From JBGSPQ01 sp041738505 (GTDB lineage: Bacteria > Patescibacteriota > Gracilibacteria > UBA1369), in the NCBI GenBank assembly GCA_041738505.1, contig JBGSPQ010000032.1:1-61541 (forward strand): a DNA stretch of 61,541 nucleotides, read 5' to 3'. The notes below the pieces were generated by a model, which searched no databases, was not told the origin of the DNA, and was given only the letters and a program-made list of their open reading frames with translations. The position numbers were made by a program, and so were the translations under genes. Of the stretch, positions 25,838-35,540 are shown piece by piece (within the stretch, counting starts at the first letter, position 1; each line of letters starts with the position of its first letter).

Positions 25838-27640
25838 ATGGATATACGAAACATTGCCATTATAGCTCACGTCGATCACGGAAAAACCACTCTGGTGGAT
25901 GCTCTTTTAAAGGCCGGAGACGTAATTGCCAAACACAAAGTACTGGAAGAACGCGCCATGGACAGTAATGATCAGGAAAAAGAAAGAGGCATCACCATTT
26001 ACGCCAAAAACGCCGCCATCTATTACAAAGACACCAAAATCAATATCGTGGACACTCCCGGACACGCTGACTTTGGATCCGAAGTTGAACGCATGCTTAA
26101 AACTATTGATGCCGCCATTCTGGTTGTGGATGCCTACGAAGGACCCATGCCCCAGACCAAATTTGTGTTATCAAAATCGCTCCAACTGGGACTGCCTGTA
26201 CTTGTGGTAATCAATAAAATAGACAAATCCACCGCCCGCCCCGACACGGTATTGAACCTGATTTTTGATTTATTTATTCAATTGGGCGCCAACGAAAAAC
26301 AATTGGATTTTCCTCACATTTATACAATCGCGCGGGAGGGAGTGGCCATTAAAAAACTGGAAGACGAACGCAAAGATATAACTCCTTTTTTGGATTTTAT
26401 TCTGGAAAACGTAATACCTTCCGCCTCGGACACAACCAAACCTTTCCGCATGCAACCTGCCACACTCGCATACGACAATTTCCTTGGAAGAATAGCCATC
26501 GGTAGAGTATACGAAGGCATGGCAAAAGCCAACCAGCGTGTATTAATCAAGACCGAAGACGGAAAAACCAGAACAGGCAAAATATCGAAAGTATTCACTT
26601 TCAGGGGAATGGAAAGAGTAGAAACGGAAGAAGCGGACGCCGGAGACATAGTGGCGCTGGCCGGAATGCCGGACATTTTTGTGGGAGAGACAATCACCAC
26701 CGACGAAAACGCCTCCGCCATGCCCGCAATCAGCGTTGACCCGCCGACACTTGCCATGGATTTCATGATTAACGACTCCCCTTTTTCCGGTAAAGAAGGT
26801 AAATATTGCACGAGTAGAAATATCCGCGAAAGATTGATCCGTGAATTGGAATCCAATGTCGGATTAAAAGTGGAAATGGAAAACACCAGCGATAAATTTA
26901 AAGTTTACGGCAGAGGCGAAATGCATCTTGCCGTTCTGATTGAAAGTATGCGCAGAGAAGGATTTGAACTTCAGGTTTCCCAACCCGAAGTCGTCACCAA
27001 GGAAGTGGACGGACAACTTTGCGAACCTGTTGAAGCCGTTGTGATAACTGTCCCCGAACTTATCTCCGGCAAAGTGATAGAAGCCATGTCACAAAGAAAA
27101 GGAATCATGACCAACATGAAAACCGAAAACGGCAAAACCACTCTTGAATTTGAAATACCCACCCGCGGACTTTTGGGATTTAGATCCGCTTTTATATTAC
27201 TGACAAGAGGCGAGGGAACTTTATATCACGCCTTTGAAAAATACGCGCCTTACTACGGCCCAATTGAAAGAAGACAGGTTGGATCCATGATTTCCGGTAA
27301 CGAAGGGGTTACAGTGGCTTTCGCCCTCAACAATCTGCAGGAACGCGGACCTTTGTTTGTTAAACCCGTAACGCCCGTTTATGAAGGAATGATCATCGGA
27401 GAACACAACCAGGGAACAGACATTGTGGTTAATCCCCTAAGAGGTAAAAAACTCACAAACACCCGATCTTCCGGTAACGATGACGCCATTAAACTTATCC
27501 CCCCGATTGAAATCACTCTGGAAAAAGGAATTGAATATATTCAGGAGGGTGAATATGTGGAAATTACTCCCAAAAGCATCCGCCTGCGCAAAAAATACCT
27601 GACTGAAAACGAAAGAAAACGCGCCGGCCAAAAACAATAA
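25838..27640 (+). CDS. typA: translational GTPase TypA/BipA
   Basis: Ribosome-binding GTPase that helps 50S assembly and stress adaptation. 600 aa. G1 AHVDHGKTT (10-18), the switch I region RGITIYAKNA, G3 DTPGHADFG, G4 NKID, then domain II, the EF-G-like domain III and the TypA-specific C-terminal domain (GTDIVVNPLRGKKLTNTRSSG). It stands alone with its own promoter. It ends with TAA, and the DUF389 gene follows. Confidence 0.96.
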   Translation: MDIRNIAIIAHVDHGKTTLVDALLKAGDVIAKHKVLEERAMDSNDQEKERGITIYAKNAAIYYKDTKINIVDTPGHADFGSEVERMLKTIDAAILVVDAYEGPMPQTKFVLSKSLQLGLPVLVVINKIDKSTARPDTVLNLIFDLFIQLGANEKQLDFPHIYTIAREGVAIKKLEDERKDITPFLDFILENVIPSASDTTKPFRMQPATLAYDNFLGRIAIGRVYEGMAKANQRVLIKTEDGKTRTGKISKVFTFRGMERVETEEADAGDIVALAGMPDIFVGETITTDENASAMPAISVDPPTLAMDFMINDSPFSGKEGKYCTSRNIRERLIRELESNVGLKVEMENTSDKFKVYGRGEMHLAVLIESMRREGFELQVSQPEVVTKEVDGQLCEPVEAVVITVPELISGKVIEAMSQRKGIMTNMKTENGKTTLEFEIPTRGLLGFRSAFILLTRGEGTLYHAFEKYAPYYGPIERRQVGSMISGNEGVTVAFALNNLQERGPLFVKPVTPVYEGMIIGEHNQGTDIVVNPLRGKKLTNTRSSGNDDAIKLIPPIEITLEKGIEYIQEGEYVEITPKSIRLRKKYLTENERKRAGQKQ

Positions 27641-27712
27641 AGTGCGGATGAACACATTATGAAAAACCGCCGTTTTATGCTAAAATATTGGCATAGGATT
27701 ATTCACGAAAAC

Positions 27713-28570
27713 ATGAAAAACAAACAAGTGGTCAAAAAAAATTCATGTGCCCCAACCGCGGAAGACATCAAAACAATGGAAAAAGAAATTGAGAAAAAAG
27801 GTGAAATACTAAAAATCTCAACCGGTGAAAAATATAAAACCATTGATGAACTGTTTGTACAAAGCCAGCCCAGCTCGGTTTACTACACTCTGCTGATTCT
27901 GTCCGTTTTCATAGTCACCTGCGGACTTCTGCTCCAAAACGCCCCCATAGTAATCGGAGGAATGCTGGTAACACCCGTCCTGACTCCGATTTTAGTCGTT
28001 TCTTTAGCCATTTCAGTAGCTGAGATACATGCTCTGAAAGGCCCTCTTTTCTTAATATTAAGATCCACACTCACCATCATCGCGGTATCAACAATAATCA
28101 CAGTGATTTTTGGCATGAATAATTTGGAACAAACCTTTGTAAATGATTCAAGAACCGCCATCCTATATTTTATAGTTGCGGCCACATCGGGCGTGGCGGC
28201 TACTTTCGCCTGGGTTAGAAAAGAAGTATCGGACATTTTACCCGGAGTTTCCATTGCCGTTTCCTTGGTACCACCTTTAAGCCTAATCGGCATCAATCTG
28301 GGCATATTGCAATTTGAATCGGCAAGATTTTATTTGATTATTTACCTCCTTAATCTGTTTGGAATTATTGCGGGCAGTTTAATAATTTTTTCTCTGCTAA
28401 GATTTCAAAAAAACCGAGGAATGGTTACCAGAACGGTAAATGCGCTCGAAGAAATTGAAAAAACCCGCGAAGCCAAAATCAAAGCAAAAAAAACAATCGA
28501 AAAAATGGATCAGGTAAAAAAGAACATAGAGGAAACAATTGAATTGGATAAACAAAAAAAAGACAGCTGA
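27713..28570 (+). CDS. DUF389/TIGR00341-family membrane protein
   Basis: 285 aa. A charged N-terminal segment, then about six membrane helices containing NAPIVIGGMLVTPVLTPILV, the family hallmark, and a Lys/Glu-rich coiled-coil tail (about 245-285). Function of the family is unknown. The frame extends upstream to 27659, but an extended -10 (ATGCTAAAAT) at about 27675-27684 favours ATG 27713. It converges with the gene at 28577, with six bases between the stops. Confidence 0.85.
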   Translation: MKNKQVVKKNSCAPTAEDIKTMEKEIEKKGEILKISTGEKYKTIDELFVQSQPSSVYYTLLILSVFIVTCGLLLQNAPIVIGGMLVTPVLTPILVVSLAISVAEIHALKGPLFLILRSTLTIIAVSTIITVIFGMNNLEQTFVNDSRTAILYFIVAATSGVAATFAWVRKEVSDILPGVSIAVSLVPPLSLIGINLGILQFESARFYLIIYLLNLFGIIAGSLIIFSLLRFQKNRGMVTRTVNALEEIEKTREAKIKAKKTIEKMDQVKKNIEETIELDKQKKDS

Positions 28571-28576
28571 CTTTAT

Positions 28577-29119
28577 TCAAATTCCCAAAAAAATCATTCC
28601 CCTGATATCCTCGATCGCCCTGTTGGCTGCATCCAGCCATTCTTTATCATCATAATGTCCCAGCATTCTGCGAACACGCAACATCCTCTGCACTATTTCC
28701 CTGTTTTCAAAAATCTCTAAAATGTCCGGACAGGTTGTAGCCAGCGGATATTTGACACTAAAACCGAAAGGAAAAATCCTGCATACAAAAGGCTTTCTTC
28801 CTTCAAGTTTACATACTTTTTCATCTTCACTGCATCCGTTAATCACATAAGCGGGAGTTAATCGCACCCTGTCGGCCGGTTCGATTTTAATCACCTGCAC
28901 ACCGCTTTTCTCCAAAGACCCTATTGCCTCATTCTGATAATGAAATTCATCCTCCCCCATTAATGCAGTTCTATAGGGAATATCGGTTAATCTACCGTCG
29001 GAGCCTCTGACTTTTTTTTGCGAACAGCATGAAGATGTGCACCGCGTTCTTGCACACTGCGGAATTTTGCCATCACCGATTTCATCGTAAATTCTGGCCC
29101 AGTTCCGGTAATTATCCAT
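28577..29119 (-). CDS. YkgJ-like Cys-cluster protein
   Basis: 180 aa with Cys pairs in CARTRCTSSCC, GCSEDEKVC, FVCRIFPFG and TTCPDILE. This spacing is found in YkgJ-type proteins thought to bind zinc or an iron-sulfur cluster; RIFPFG resembles the C-R-x-[YF]-P core. ATG 29119 (MDNYRNW) is chosen because the longer frame would overlap the next gene heavily with non-family sequence. It follows the PEP/pyruvate-binding protein by 10 bases and is likely in its operon. Confidence 0.7.
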   Translation of the reverse strand: MDNYRNWARIYDEIGDGKIPQCARTRCTSSCCSQKKVRGSDGRLTDIPYRTALMGEDEFHYQNEAIGSLEKSGVQVIKIEPADRVRLTPAYVINGCSEDEKVCKLEGRKPFVCRIFPFGFSVKYPLATTCPDILEIFENREIVQRMLRVRRMLGHYDDKEWLDAANRAIEDIRGMIFLGI

Positions 29120-29129
29120 ATAAAATAAA

Positions 29130-31844
29130 CTAAATACTCCTGACAATCGGCAAATCCTTATCCTTTCTGGCCACATACATGGCGGCACCACCTTTCTCCG
29201 CCGTATTATCCATGGCAATATGAAACCTGTTTTTACCCCCGCGAAGGGAAAGTCCGTAATCCTTGATTTTTTCCGCATCCACCAGCTTCAACCATTTTAA
29301 CAGTCTGGGTGGAATATCATATCCTTCCAAAAACTCGCTTAATACATTATCCGATGACTCCAGCAGATCGTCATGTGTCCCGCTCTCCGGATCGGACTGA
29401 TTTACGGCAAACATATTAATACCCTTTTCAACAATCAACTGATAATCATGGGTGCCCGCCGATGGTGCGATATCTTTCCAGTGGCCCCGTCCCACCATTT
29501 CCACTATCGCGGCGCAATTGGCATAATCCCCGGCCACCGCATAAATTCCAAGCTCGCTATCCGGATTATCACCCCATCTTCCCGGAGCCGCTATTGCATA
29601 TTCCTTATCCTTCATTTTTGAATTGATAATCGCAATCCAGTGACGCAACTGGTTCATTTCTGCATGACTCAACTCTTCCGGATGCCCGGACGAATAAACA
29701 TCCGGAGAGATATAAAGCAAATAACGGACATTATCGGCATGTCCGCCACTTAAACATTTTACCGAACTGAAAATAATTCTCTCCGCGGGAATATGTTCGG
29801 GAACCCCGGCCGGTTTTAAATTGTGAGCAATATTTTGCGGTCTGCACTGAACAACTCTCACCTTATAAGAACCGTCTTTTTCCTTCCTTACGGTAAATTC
29901 GATATCCACTTTATATCCAAGAGCAAACTCCAGTTTTTTAACAATATATTCAATAATCAATGGCAGAATAGGCTTCTGAGCCTGCACCATACCGTCAAAT
30001 GTCGCGTAGACCTTACTCGGATCATCAAGAAATTTTGTTTTAATAATCATGTCATTTTGATCCGTAAACACATCCTGTACCAGATCCGCGCCAAATACGC
30101 CGTTCTTGGCAACAATATCTTTCATTTGAATATTCTTTACTTTCCCGTCTTCAGCGTCCACCGTACAAATATCATTCTGGCAATAACGGTCGCGACGGCC
30201 TCCAAAATGATAGCCCGGTTTTGCAAACCAGATTGTCTTCCCCCCGCTCTGCACAACTTTTTCACCCAATCCCATCACAATTGTCATCATTCCCTCCTCC
30301 GGATCCGGACCCGGAGATTGTGGCGCGTGAGACAAACCCACTCCGGAAAAATCCGGCATAAAATATTTTCCACGCCACTGTCCATTCAATTGCTGAACCA
30401 AAAGACCCATTGATTCGTCAAAATCAAGTAAATTAATCCCCCTTCTGTACTTAATCACTTTGGAACAAAAAACAGAGACATACACCTGTTTAATCGCCTC
30501 CAGAAATTCCTCAAAACTTTTTCCCGAACAGATAACACTGTCATACATTCCGGCAAAAGAAGCTCCCAATTGGTCTTCCAGCGCCGAAGATGAACGAACG
30601 ATAAAGGGATTACCCCCTATTTTCTCTGTCAAAAAATCAAAAAAATTCCTTAACTGGCGAAGCAAATGAGACGGAAAAACAGCTTCATTGATACTTTTGA
30701 TAACTTTATCATCAACATTTTCCTCTTCATCTCCCTCATCATAATATTTAAGCACACGCAGATATGCCAAAGAAGGATTATTTGCAATCAAAGCCCTGAG
30801 CAAATCGGACCCGATAAAAAATGAATTGTTTTCCTCAATCGCTCCGTCCATAAGATCACTCAATTTGGCCTTGCCTGTCATTTCCGCCTCACCTATAAAC
30901 TGTTCCGCCTTAATAATTTCGTCCCTCCGCGATATCTTTTCATCCATGGACATCTCATCCGTTGAAGCAAGAAGTTTTTTCATTTTCTGGATTTCCCGCG
31001 AATTCACCCTCGCCAGATTTTTTTTCATCGCGAATTCCGTATCAAATTCCGGCATATCGGCGGCCAAAACCGCATAAGCCAGGATCATGCCCGCCGCCTT
31101 GCGCCCGATTTTTCCTTCGCTTAGAGCTCCGGGGGAACGGTGCAAAATTTCCTCATAGTGATAGGCGGTAAAAAACTGCCGCCCCACTTCAATCAGATTT
31201 TTATCACTACTGATTAAATGCGCAATCAACCGTGCATGAGCGCTCCGTCGCATCGCCTTAAAAAGCTCCCGGTCAATCACCGCTCCATTCTTCTCCGCCT
31301 CCTCCGCAAAAAAAGGATTATCCGTAAATGCAATTATATCAATCAGCTGATCCAGCGGCGTCTTATCATCAATATCACGAATCAACCTGCCCTCATCATC
31401 CAAAAAAAGTTGCGGAACCTTGCGGGGTTCTGATTCGGGCCTGAAAACCGCGTTCGCGTCTCCAATCATACGCAGCCTGATCGTATCATCAATAAAAGAA
31501 AGCGCCCTTAAAGCAAAATACGTCCGCCACACCCTCAACCTGGCCGAATAAGCATTTGATATCTCCTGAGAGGGCGGATCGTAAAGCCCGTCAATATTAT
31601 GTTGTTCCCATTTTGCGGCATCGGCGGCCTGAATTTGCAGAACCTCATAACCCCCGTCCAACCCCATTTTGTAAACCTCCCTCCTCACCCATCTGGCAAT
31701 TTCCTCCAGTTCGGCCGGATTAATTCCGTTCAAAGCGTCAACAATCCCTTTGGTTTTGGCAAGAGTTCTCGTATACCCCATCGCGACAATCGCGCCGTCT
31801 TCGGGTATTAGCAAATTTTTGTCTATATATTTATTGCCGCCCAT
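29130..31844 (-). CDS. PEP/pyruvate-binding-domain protein (PPDK N-terminal-like), stand-alone
   Basis: 904 aa. An uncharacterised N-terminal helical part (1-about 390), then an ATP-grasp pyruvate-phosphate-dikinase-type nucleotide-binding domain with FIVRSSSALEDQLGASFAGM (about 412-431) and VVQCRPQ (about 665). A C-terminal region with APGRWGDNPDSELGIY follows. The phosphohistidine swivelling domain and the PEP-binding barrel of PPS/PPDK are missing, so it is not a complete PEP synthase. It may phosphorylate another acceptor or act with a separate His-domain protein. It has no signal or membrane segment. Confidence 0.75.
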   Translation of the reverse strand: MGGNKYIDKNLLIPEDGAIVAMGYTRTLAKTKGIVDALNGINPAELEEIARWVRREVYKMGLDGGYEVLQIQAADAAKWEQHNIDGLYDPPSQEISNAYSARLRVWRTYFALRALSFIDDTIRLRMIGDANAVFRPESEPRKVPQLFLDDEGRLIRDIDDKTPLDQLIDIIAFTDNPFFAEEAEKNGAVIDRELFKAMRRSAHARLIAHLISSDKNLIEVGRQFFTAYHYEEILHRSPGALSEGKIGRKAAGMILAYAVLAADMPEFDTEFAMKKNLARVNSREIQKMKKLLASTDEMSMDEKISRRDEIIKAEQFIGEAEMTGKAKLSDLMDGAIEENNSFFIGSDLLRALIANNPSLAYLRVLKYYDEGDEEENVDDKVIKSINEAVFPSHLLRQLRNFFDFLTEKIGGNPFIVRSSSALEDQLGASFAGMYDSVICSGKSFEEFLEAIKQVYVSVFCSKVIKYRRGINLLDFDESMGLLVQQLNGQWRGKYFMPDFSGVGLSHAPQSPGPDPEEGMMTIVMGLGEKVVQSGGKTIWFAKPGYHFGGRRDRYCQNDICTVDAEDGKVKNIQMKDIVAKNGVFGADLVQDVFTDQNDMIIKTKFLDDPSKVYATFDGMVQAQKPILPLIIEYIVKKLEFALGYKVDIEFTVRKEKDGSYKVRVVQCRPQNIAHNLKPAGVPEHIPAERIIFSSVKCLSGGHADNVRYLLYISPDVYSSGHPEELSHAEMNQLRHWIAIINSKMKDKEYAIAAPGRWGDNPDSELGIYAVAGDYANCAAIVEMVGRGHWKDIAPSAGTHDYQLIVEKGINMFAVNQSDPESGTHDDLLESSDNVLSEFLEGYDIPPRLLKWLKLVDAEKIKDYGLSLRGGKNRFHIAMDNTAEKGGAAMYVARKDKDLPIVRSI

Positions 31845-31917
31845 AAATTATTTTTTGGGCAAGTAAATATCACAGAACGGCAAACAAAGTCAATTCTTCA
31901 AACAAATTATTCCGAAT

Positions 31918-32208
31918 CTAAACATCGGTAATTCTGGCCCTGGCCTCCGCGAGACGGGTGCCAAAGTCATCCATCATCTCCTGCATTACATATTTTTCAT
32001 CTTCAAAAACAGTATCGGACATCTCATCAATCTCATCCAGTCTGGACTCAATATCCTCATAATCACGCATCAGCTCCTGCATCAACAGTTGAAATTCCTC
32101 CTTATTATCTTCATCGGCTCTTTCCGTATCATCCTCCAGCACCGAAAGATCCCTGCCCCAAAGATTAAGTTTGTTCTGAAGATTCAGCTTAAATTGTGAT
32201 TTATCCAT
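31918..32208 (-). CDS. acidic helical protein, 96 aa
   Basis: Highly acidic and almost entirely helical by composition, with heptad-like Leu/Met spacing from about 36-90 (LLMQELMRDYEDIESRLDEID). No family is recognised. It could be a coiled-coil adaptor. It lies between the PEP/pyruvate-binding protein and the zincin, all on the reverse strand. Confidence 0.65.
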   Translation of the reverse strand: MDKSQFKLNLQNKLNLWGRDLSVLEDDTERADEDNKEEFQLLMQELMRDYEDIESRLDEIDEMSDTVFEDEKYVMQEMMDDFGTRLAEARARITDV

Positions 32209-32276
32209 ATATATTGATTATTTTTTACTCCACAAATTATAGCACAAAACCTGCCAATTAGACAGCTACTCCCTTT

Positions 32277-32678
32277 TCATATTTGATTCTTTTTTCTTCT
32301 GGCCGCCCTTGCCCTGTTTTCCAGCTCCCTGATTCCCTTTTCATCATAACCGAAATAATGGCCGACCTCGTGCAATAACACATCCGAAATCAGCTCCTTA
32401 AGCTCTTCCGTTGTCCTGCATTGGTGAATAATCGGCCCGCGGAAAATCGTGATTTTACTGGGCTGGATACCCATCACCGCCTGTCCCCATGCGGTTTTTG
32501 GCACACCATCATACAAACCAAGCAGTGTTCCTCTGATTTTCATCTTCCTTAACTGGCGGGGACTTGGATAATCCTCAATCGCAATCAGCACATTTTCCAC
32601 CTGTTCACGAAACTTGGCCGGGATATTTTCCCACGCCTCATCAACCAGACAATCAAATTCCTCTTCCGTTATCAGCAT
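32277..32678 (-). CDS. zincin-like metallopeptidase family protein (PF06262 type)
   Basis: 133 aa with LLHEVGHYFGYDE near residues 108-120, the HExxHxxGxD zinc site of minimal zincins. The N-terminal EEEFDCLVDEAWENIPAKF is also typical of the family. Cytosolic and without a signal peptide. Its target is unknown. Confidence 0.9.
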   Translation of the reverse strand: MLITEEEFDCLVDEAWENIPAKFREQVENVLIAIEDYPSPRQLRKMKIRGTLLGLYDGVPKTAWGQAVMGIQPSKITIFRGPIIHQCRTTEELKELISDVLLHEVGHYFGYDEKGIRELENRARAARRKKNQI

Positions 32679-32732
32679 ACTGCAAAATTAACATAACCCG
32701 ATTATACAGCAGAATTAACACATCAAACGATA

Positions 32733-32954
32733 CTATTCTATATAGTCAACCGGAGTTTTGTCGGCATCATAACCACGGGCTTTTTTACGATCCTGCAAAA
32801 TCCCCAGAGCTTTTCCCACTTCCAGGGCGGTGGCATGAATATCTTCCGAAATCCGCCTAAGTTCCTCGTCGGGTAAATTGGCATATTGTCTATCCAGATC
32901 GGCAATGGCTTCTTCAGAGTCATTGTGGACTTCCTCCTTGATAATATTTGACAT
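32733..32954 (-). CDS. hypothetical protein, 73 aa
   Basis: Small acidic soluble protein with a helical core (NLPDEELRRISEDIHATALE). No family is recognised. It lies 54 bases upstream of the zincin gene in the same direction. A divergent AT-rich region separates it from the Smr-domain gene. Confidence 0.55.
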   Translation of the reverse strand: MSNIIKEEVHNDSEEAIADLDRQYANLPDEELRRISEDIHATALEVGKALGILQDRKKARGYDADKTPVDYIE

Positions 32955-33016
32955 GCTAAACTTATTAAGATATTTATTAAGAGTATATGATAAACATATT
33001 TATCCATTTTTAGCAA

Positions 33017-33346
33017 ATGAAAATCCGCAAAACAAGAAACTCCCAAAGAAAAGAGAAATACGAACAAATGTCAGCGCCCAAAGCCGAATTGGATTTTCAC
33101 GACTTTGGCCCCATGAAGGAAGCCGAAATAGTCAACAAAGTACGCGAATTTATTGGCAAATGTGCAGCCGGACAAATTGATAGACTACTTATAATCACGG
33201 GAAAAGGCTCCCATTCAAAAGACGGACGGTCGGTGGTTAAGCCGCTGGTGGAAAGAACTCTGCGCAAGTGTGAGGAGGTGGATTTTTTCGCGGACGCCCG
33301 CCGCGATCGCGGAGGGGAAGGCGCCATAGAAGTAAAACTGAATTGA
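33017..33346 (+). CDS. Smr-domain protein
   Basis: 109 aa: a basic N-terminus (MKIRKTRNSQRKEK) and then a stand-alone Smr domain with LDFHDFGPMKEAE and IITGKGSHS, matching the LDLHG and TGxGxHS motifs of MutS2 C-terminal nucleases. Such proteins nick DNA or cleave RNA on stalled ribosomes. The first motif reads LDFHDFG rather than LDLHG, a modest variation. It ends with TGA. Confidence 0.85.
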   Translation: MKIRKTRNSQRKEKYEQMSAPKAELDFHDFGPMKEAEIVNKVREFIGKCAAGQIDRLLIITGKGSHSKDGRSVVKPLVERTLRKCEEVDFFADARRDRGGEGAIEVKLN

Positions 33347-33450
33347 TTTGATAAACAGGAAAAGACCCGGCTCCAATTAAGAAGTCGGGAATCTTTACGC
33401 AACCTGTTTCTAAGCGCCGCCTAATCGTCGTGCAGAAAGACATTTCATTT

Positions 33451-33479
33451 TTGACTTAAACATCATCATCAAATAAGAT
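33451..33479 (+). promoter_or_regulatory. promoter of RHH-nucleotidyltransferase/GH1 operon
   Basis: TTGACT (33451-33456), a 17-bp spacer and TAAGAT (33474-33479), 26 bases before the ATG at 33505. Confidence 0.55.
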
Positions 33480-33504
33480 GTCTAAAGGCACTAATTATTG
33501 AAAC

Positions 33505-34323
33505 ATGAAAGACCGCGTAAGAATTTCATTAACGCTTCGTCCGGAAATAGTAAACCTGCTGGACAGCAAAATTGACGGCACCAAAATTCGCAACCGCTCC
33601 CATGCCGTTGAGCAGTTCCTTAAACAGGTGCTTGTAACGGGCGCCGGACAAGCGGTGATTCTAATCGGCGACCAGGATAAAATCATGACGGAAATCTGCG
33701 GACTTTCGGTTTTTGAAAGAATGCTGGAACAACTGCGCAAAGCCTCCATCAACAAAATCATAATCTGCTGTACAAAAAATTCCGATAAAATCAAAAAAAT
33801 CCTGGCAAAAAAGAAATATTCCGACTTAAGCTTTTCCTTTGCCAAAAACGAACTTAAAGGAACAGCAGTTTCGCTAATGGAATGCAAAAAACAGCTGGAT
33901 CCGGGCAATTTTTTCCTTATTTACGGCGACGTAATGGCCGAAATAGATTTTTTCGACTTCCAGGATTTCCATAAATCAATGAACGGCGTAGCCACAATTA
34001 CAGTCACCAGCATCGCCGATCCCCTTCCCTGGGGCATTGTCAGGGTAAAAAGAAATCTGGTCACGGAATTCATAGAAAAACCCACACCCAAAGAAGTTGA
34101 AAACATCAGACTAACAAATCTAATCAACGGCGGGATTTTTGCTTTCAGCGAGGAGATATTCGGTTATATCAACGGCAAAACGGTCAGTCTGGAAAGAGAC
34201 GTATTCCCCAAGCTGATCAAATCAAAGCAACTGTTCAGTTATCTTCTGGACGGCGTGTGGGTGAATGTGGGAAGTAAAGATATGCTGGCCCATGCCAAAA
34301 AATACTGCACATATAAGAAATAG
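33505..34323 (+). CDS. ribbon-helix-helix domain fused to sugar-nucleotidyltransferase-like domain
   Basis: 272 aa. Residues 1-45 look like a ribbon-helix-helix DNA-binding unit (VRISLTLRPEIVNLLDSKID then NRSHAVEQFLKQVL). Residues about 50-270 follow the GlmU/RmlA-type nucleotidyltransferase fold: FERMLEQLRKASINKIIIC, YGDVMAEIDFFDF, WGIVRVKRNLVTEFIEKP and DGVWVNVGSKDML. The catalytic GxGTRLxP loop is replaced by LIGDQDKIMTE, so activity is doubtful. It may be a sugar-nucleotide-sensing regulator of the GH1 gene that starts two bases later, or a divergent enzyme. Confidence 0.75.
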   Translation: MKDRVRISLTLRPEIVNLLDSKIDGTKIRNRSHAVEQFLKQVLVTGAGQAVILIGDQDKIMTEICGLSVFERMLEQLRKASINKIIICCTKNSDKIKKILAKKKYSDLSFSFAKNELKGTAVSLMECKKQLDPGNFFLIYGDVMAEIDFFDFQDFHKSMNGVATITVTSIADPLPWGIVRVKRNLVTEFIEKPTPKEVENIRLTNLINGGIFAFSEEIFGYINGKTVSLERDVFPKLIKSKQLFSYLLDGVWVNVGSKDMLAHAKKYCTYKK

Positions 34324-34324
34324 C

Positions 34325-35536
34325 ATGCAAGAATTTTTATTCGGAGCCGCGCTCTCCGCCCATCAGGCCGAGGGAGGAAACATCCACAACCAGTGGTATG
34401 AGTTTGAGCAAAAGATTTTAAGCAAAAAAAATATCAAATCCGGTAAATCATCCAACCACTACGAACTTTACGAAGAGGATTTTGAACTCGCCCGCCAGCT
34501 TGGACACAATGCCCACAGGCTTTCCATAGAATGGGCCAGAATAGAACCCGAGGAGGGAAAAATAGATTTTCAGGAAATCCAGCACTATCGCAAAGTCCTA
34601 AAATCCCTCAAAGAAAAAAATATCAAACCGGTGGTCACCCTATTCCATTTCTCACTTCCTGTCTGGTTCTGCAAAAAAGGAGGATTTTTAAACAAAAAAA
34701 ACATATCCCGATTCATAGAATATTCCAAATTCATTGTCGGCGAACTGAAAGATGATATTGAATACATAATCACCATCAACGAACCGCAGGTTTACGCGTA
34801 TCAGGGATATCTGCTCGGCAAATGGCCCCCCCAGAAAAGGAAATATTTTGCCTATGTAAAGATTATCAAAAACCTGGTTAAAGCCCATAAATGGACATAC
34901 AACGAGTTAAAAACCATAAATCCGAATTTTAAAATCAGCATTGCCAAGAACAACCAGGTTTTTGTGCCGGCCAGAAAAAATCATCCAATGGACAATGCCA
35001 TAACCAATTATTTTGACTACACCTGGAACTACCATTTTTTAAACAAAATCCACAAACACCTGGATTTTATCGGCCTTAATTATTATTTCTACCGCGGAGT
35101 GAAGTTCACCCCAACTCTGGCCAGAAAATTCTATCAGTTCCATTATCCCACCTGCCGAAAAACCGACATGGACTGGGAGGTTTTCCCCAAAGGCATTTAT
35201 ATGCTGCTCAACGAACTGCACAAGAGATACCGTCTGCCGATTATGATCACGGAAAACGGAGTGGCCGACGACACCGACAAACTACGCCAGGACGTTATCA
35301 CAGAAACTCTTGAATGGGTTTTTAAAGCCAAAAAAGAGGAAGTGGACGTGATCGGATATTTGCACTGGGCTCTTTTGGACAATATGGAATGGAACGAAGG
35401 TTTCAAATACAGATTCGGCCTCATTAAAGTTGATTACAACAATTACACCCGTTCAATCAGGCCTTCCGCCCTCCTGTACAAACAACTGATAGACAAATAC
35501 ACCGCTCAAATGGCCAAAACCGCCCCAAAAAAGTAA
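34325..35536 (+). CDS. GH1 family glycosidase (beta-glucosidase-like)
   Basis: 403 aa TIM-barrel glycosidase. The acid/base Glu153 lies in TINEPQVYAYQGY and the nucleophile Glu310 in IMITENGVADDTD, both at family positions. The N-terminal FLFGAALSAHQAEGG and the HWALLDNMEWNEGF aglycone-site motif are present. There is no signal peptide, so it acts on imported or cytosolic beta-glycosides. ATG 34325 follows the upstream stop by one base, and the longer frame in the track of the upstream gene is rejected because family homology starts here. Confidence 0.93.
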   Translation: MQEFLFGAALSAHQAEGGNIHNQWYEFEQKILSKKNIKSGKSSNHYELYEEDFELARQLGHNAHRLSIEWARIEPEEGKIDFQEIQHYRKVLKSLKEKNIKPVVTLFHFSLPVWFCKKGGFLNKKNISRFIEYSKFIVGELKDDIEYIITINEPQVYAYQGYLLGKWPPQKRKYFAYVKIIKNLVKAHKWTYNELKTINPNFKISIAKNNQVFVPARKNHPMDNAITNYFDYTWNYHFLNKIHKHLDFIGLNYYFYRGVKFTPTLARKFYQFHYPTCRKTDMDWEVFPKGIYMLLNELHKRYRLPIMITENGVADDTDKLRQDVITETLEWVFKAKKEEVDVIGYLHWALLDNMEWNEGFKYRFGLIKVDYNNYTRSIRPSALLYKQLIDKYTAQMAKTAPKK

Positions 35537-35540
35537 TCAC

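Noticed and set aside
33347..33450. Terminator after the Smr gene (CCCGGCT/AGTCGGG stem)
   Set aside because: The 7-bp stem has a wobble pair and is not followed by a T-tract, so it is too weak to call.
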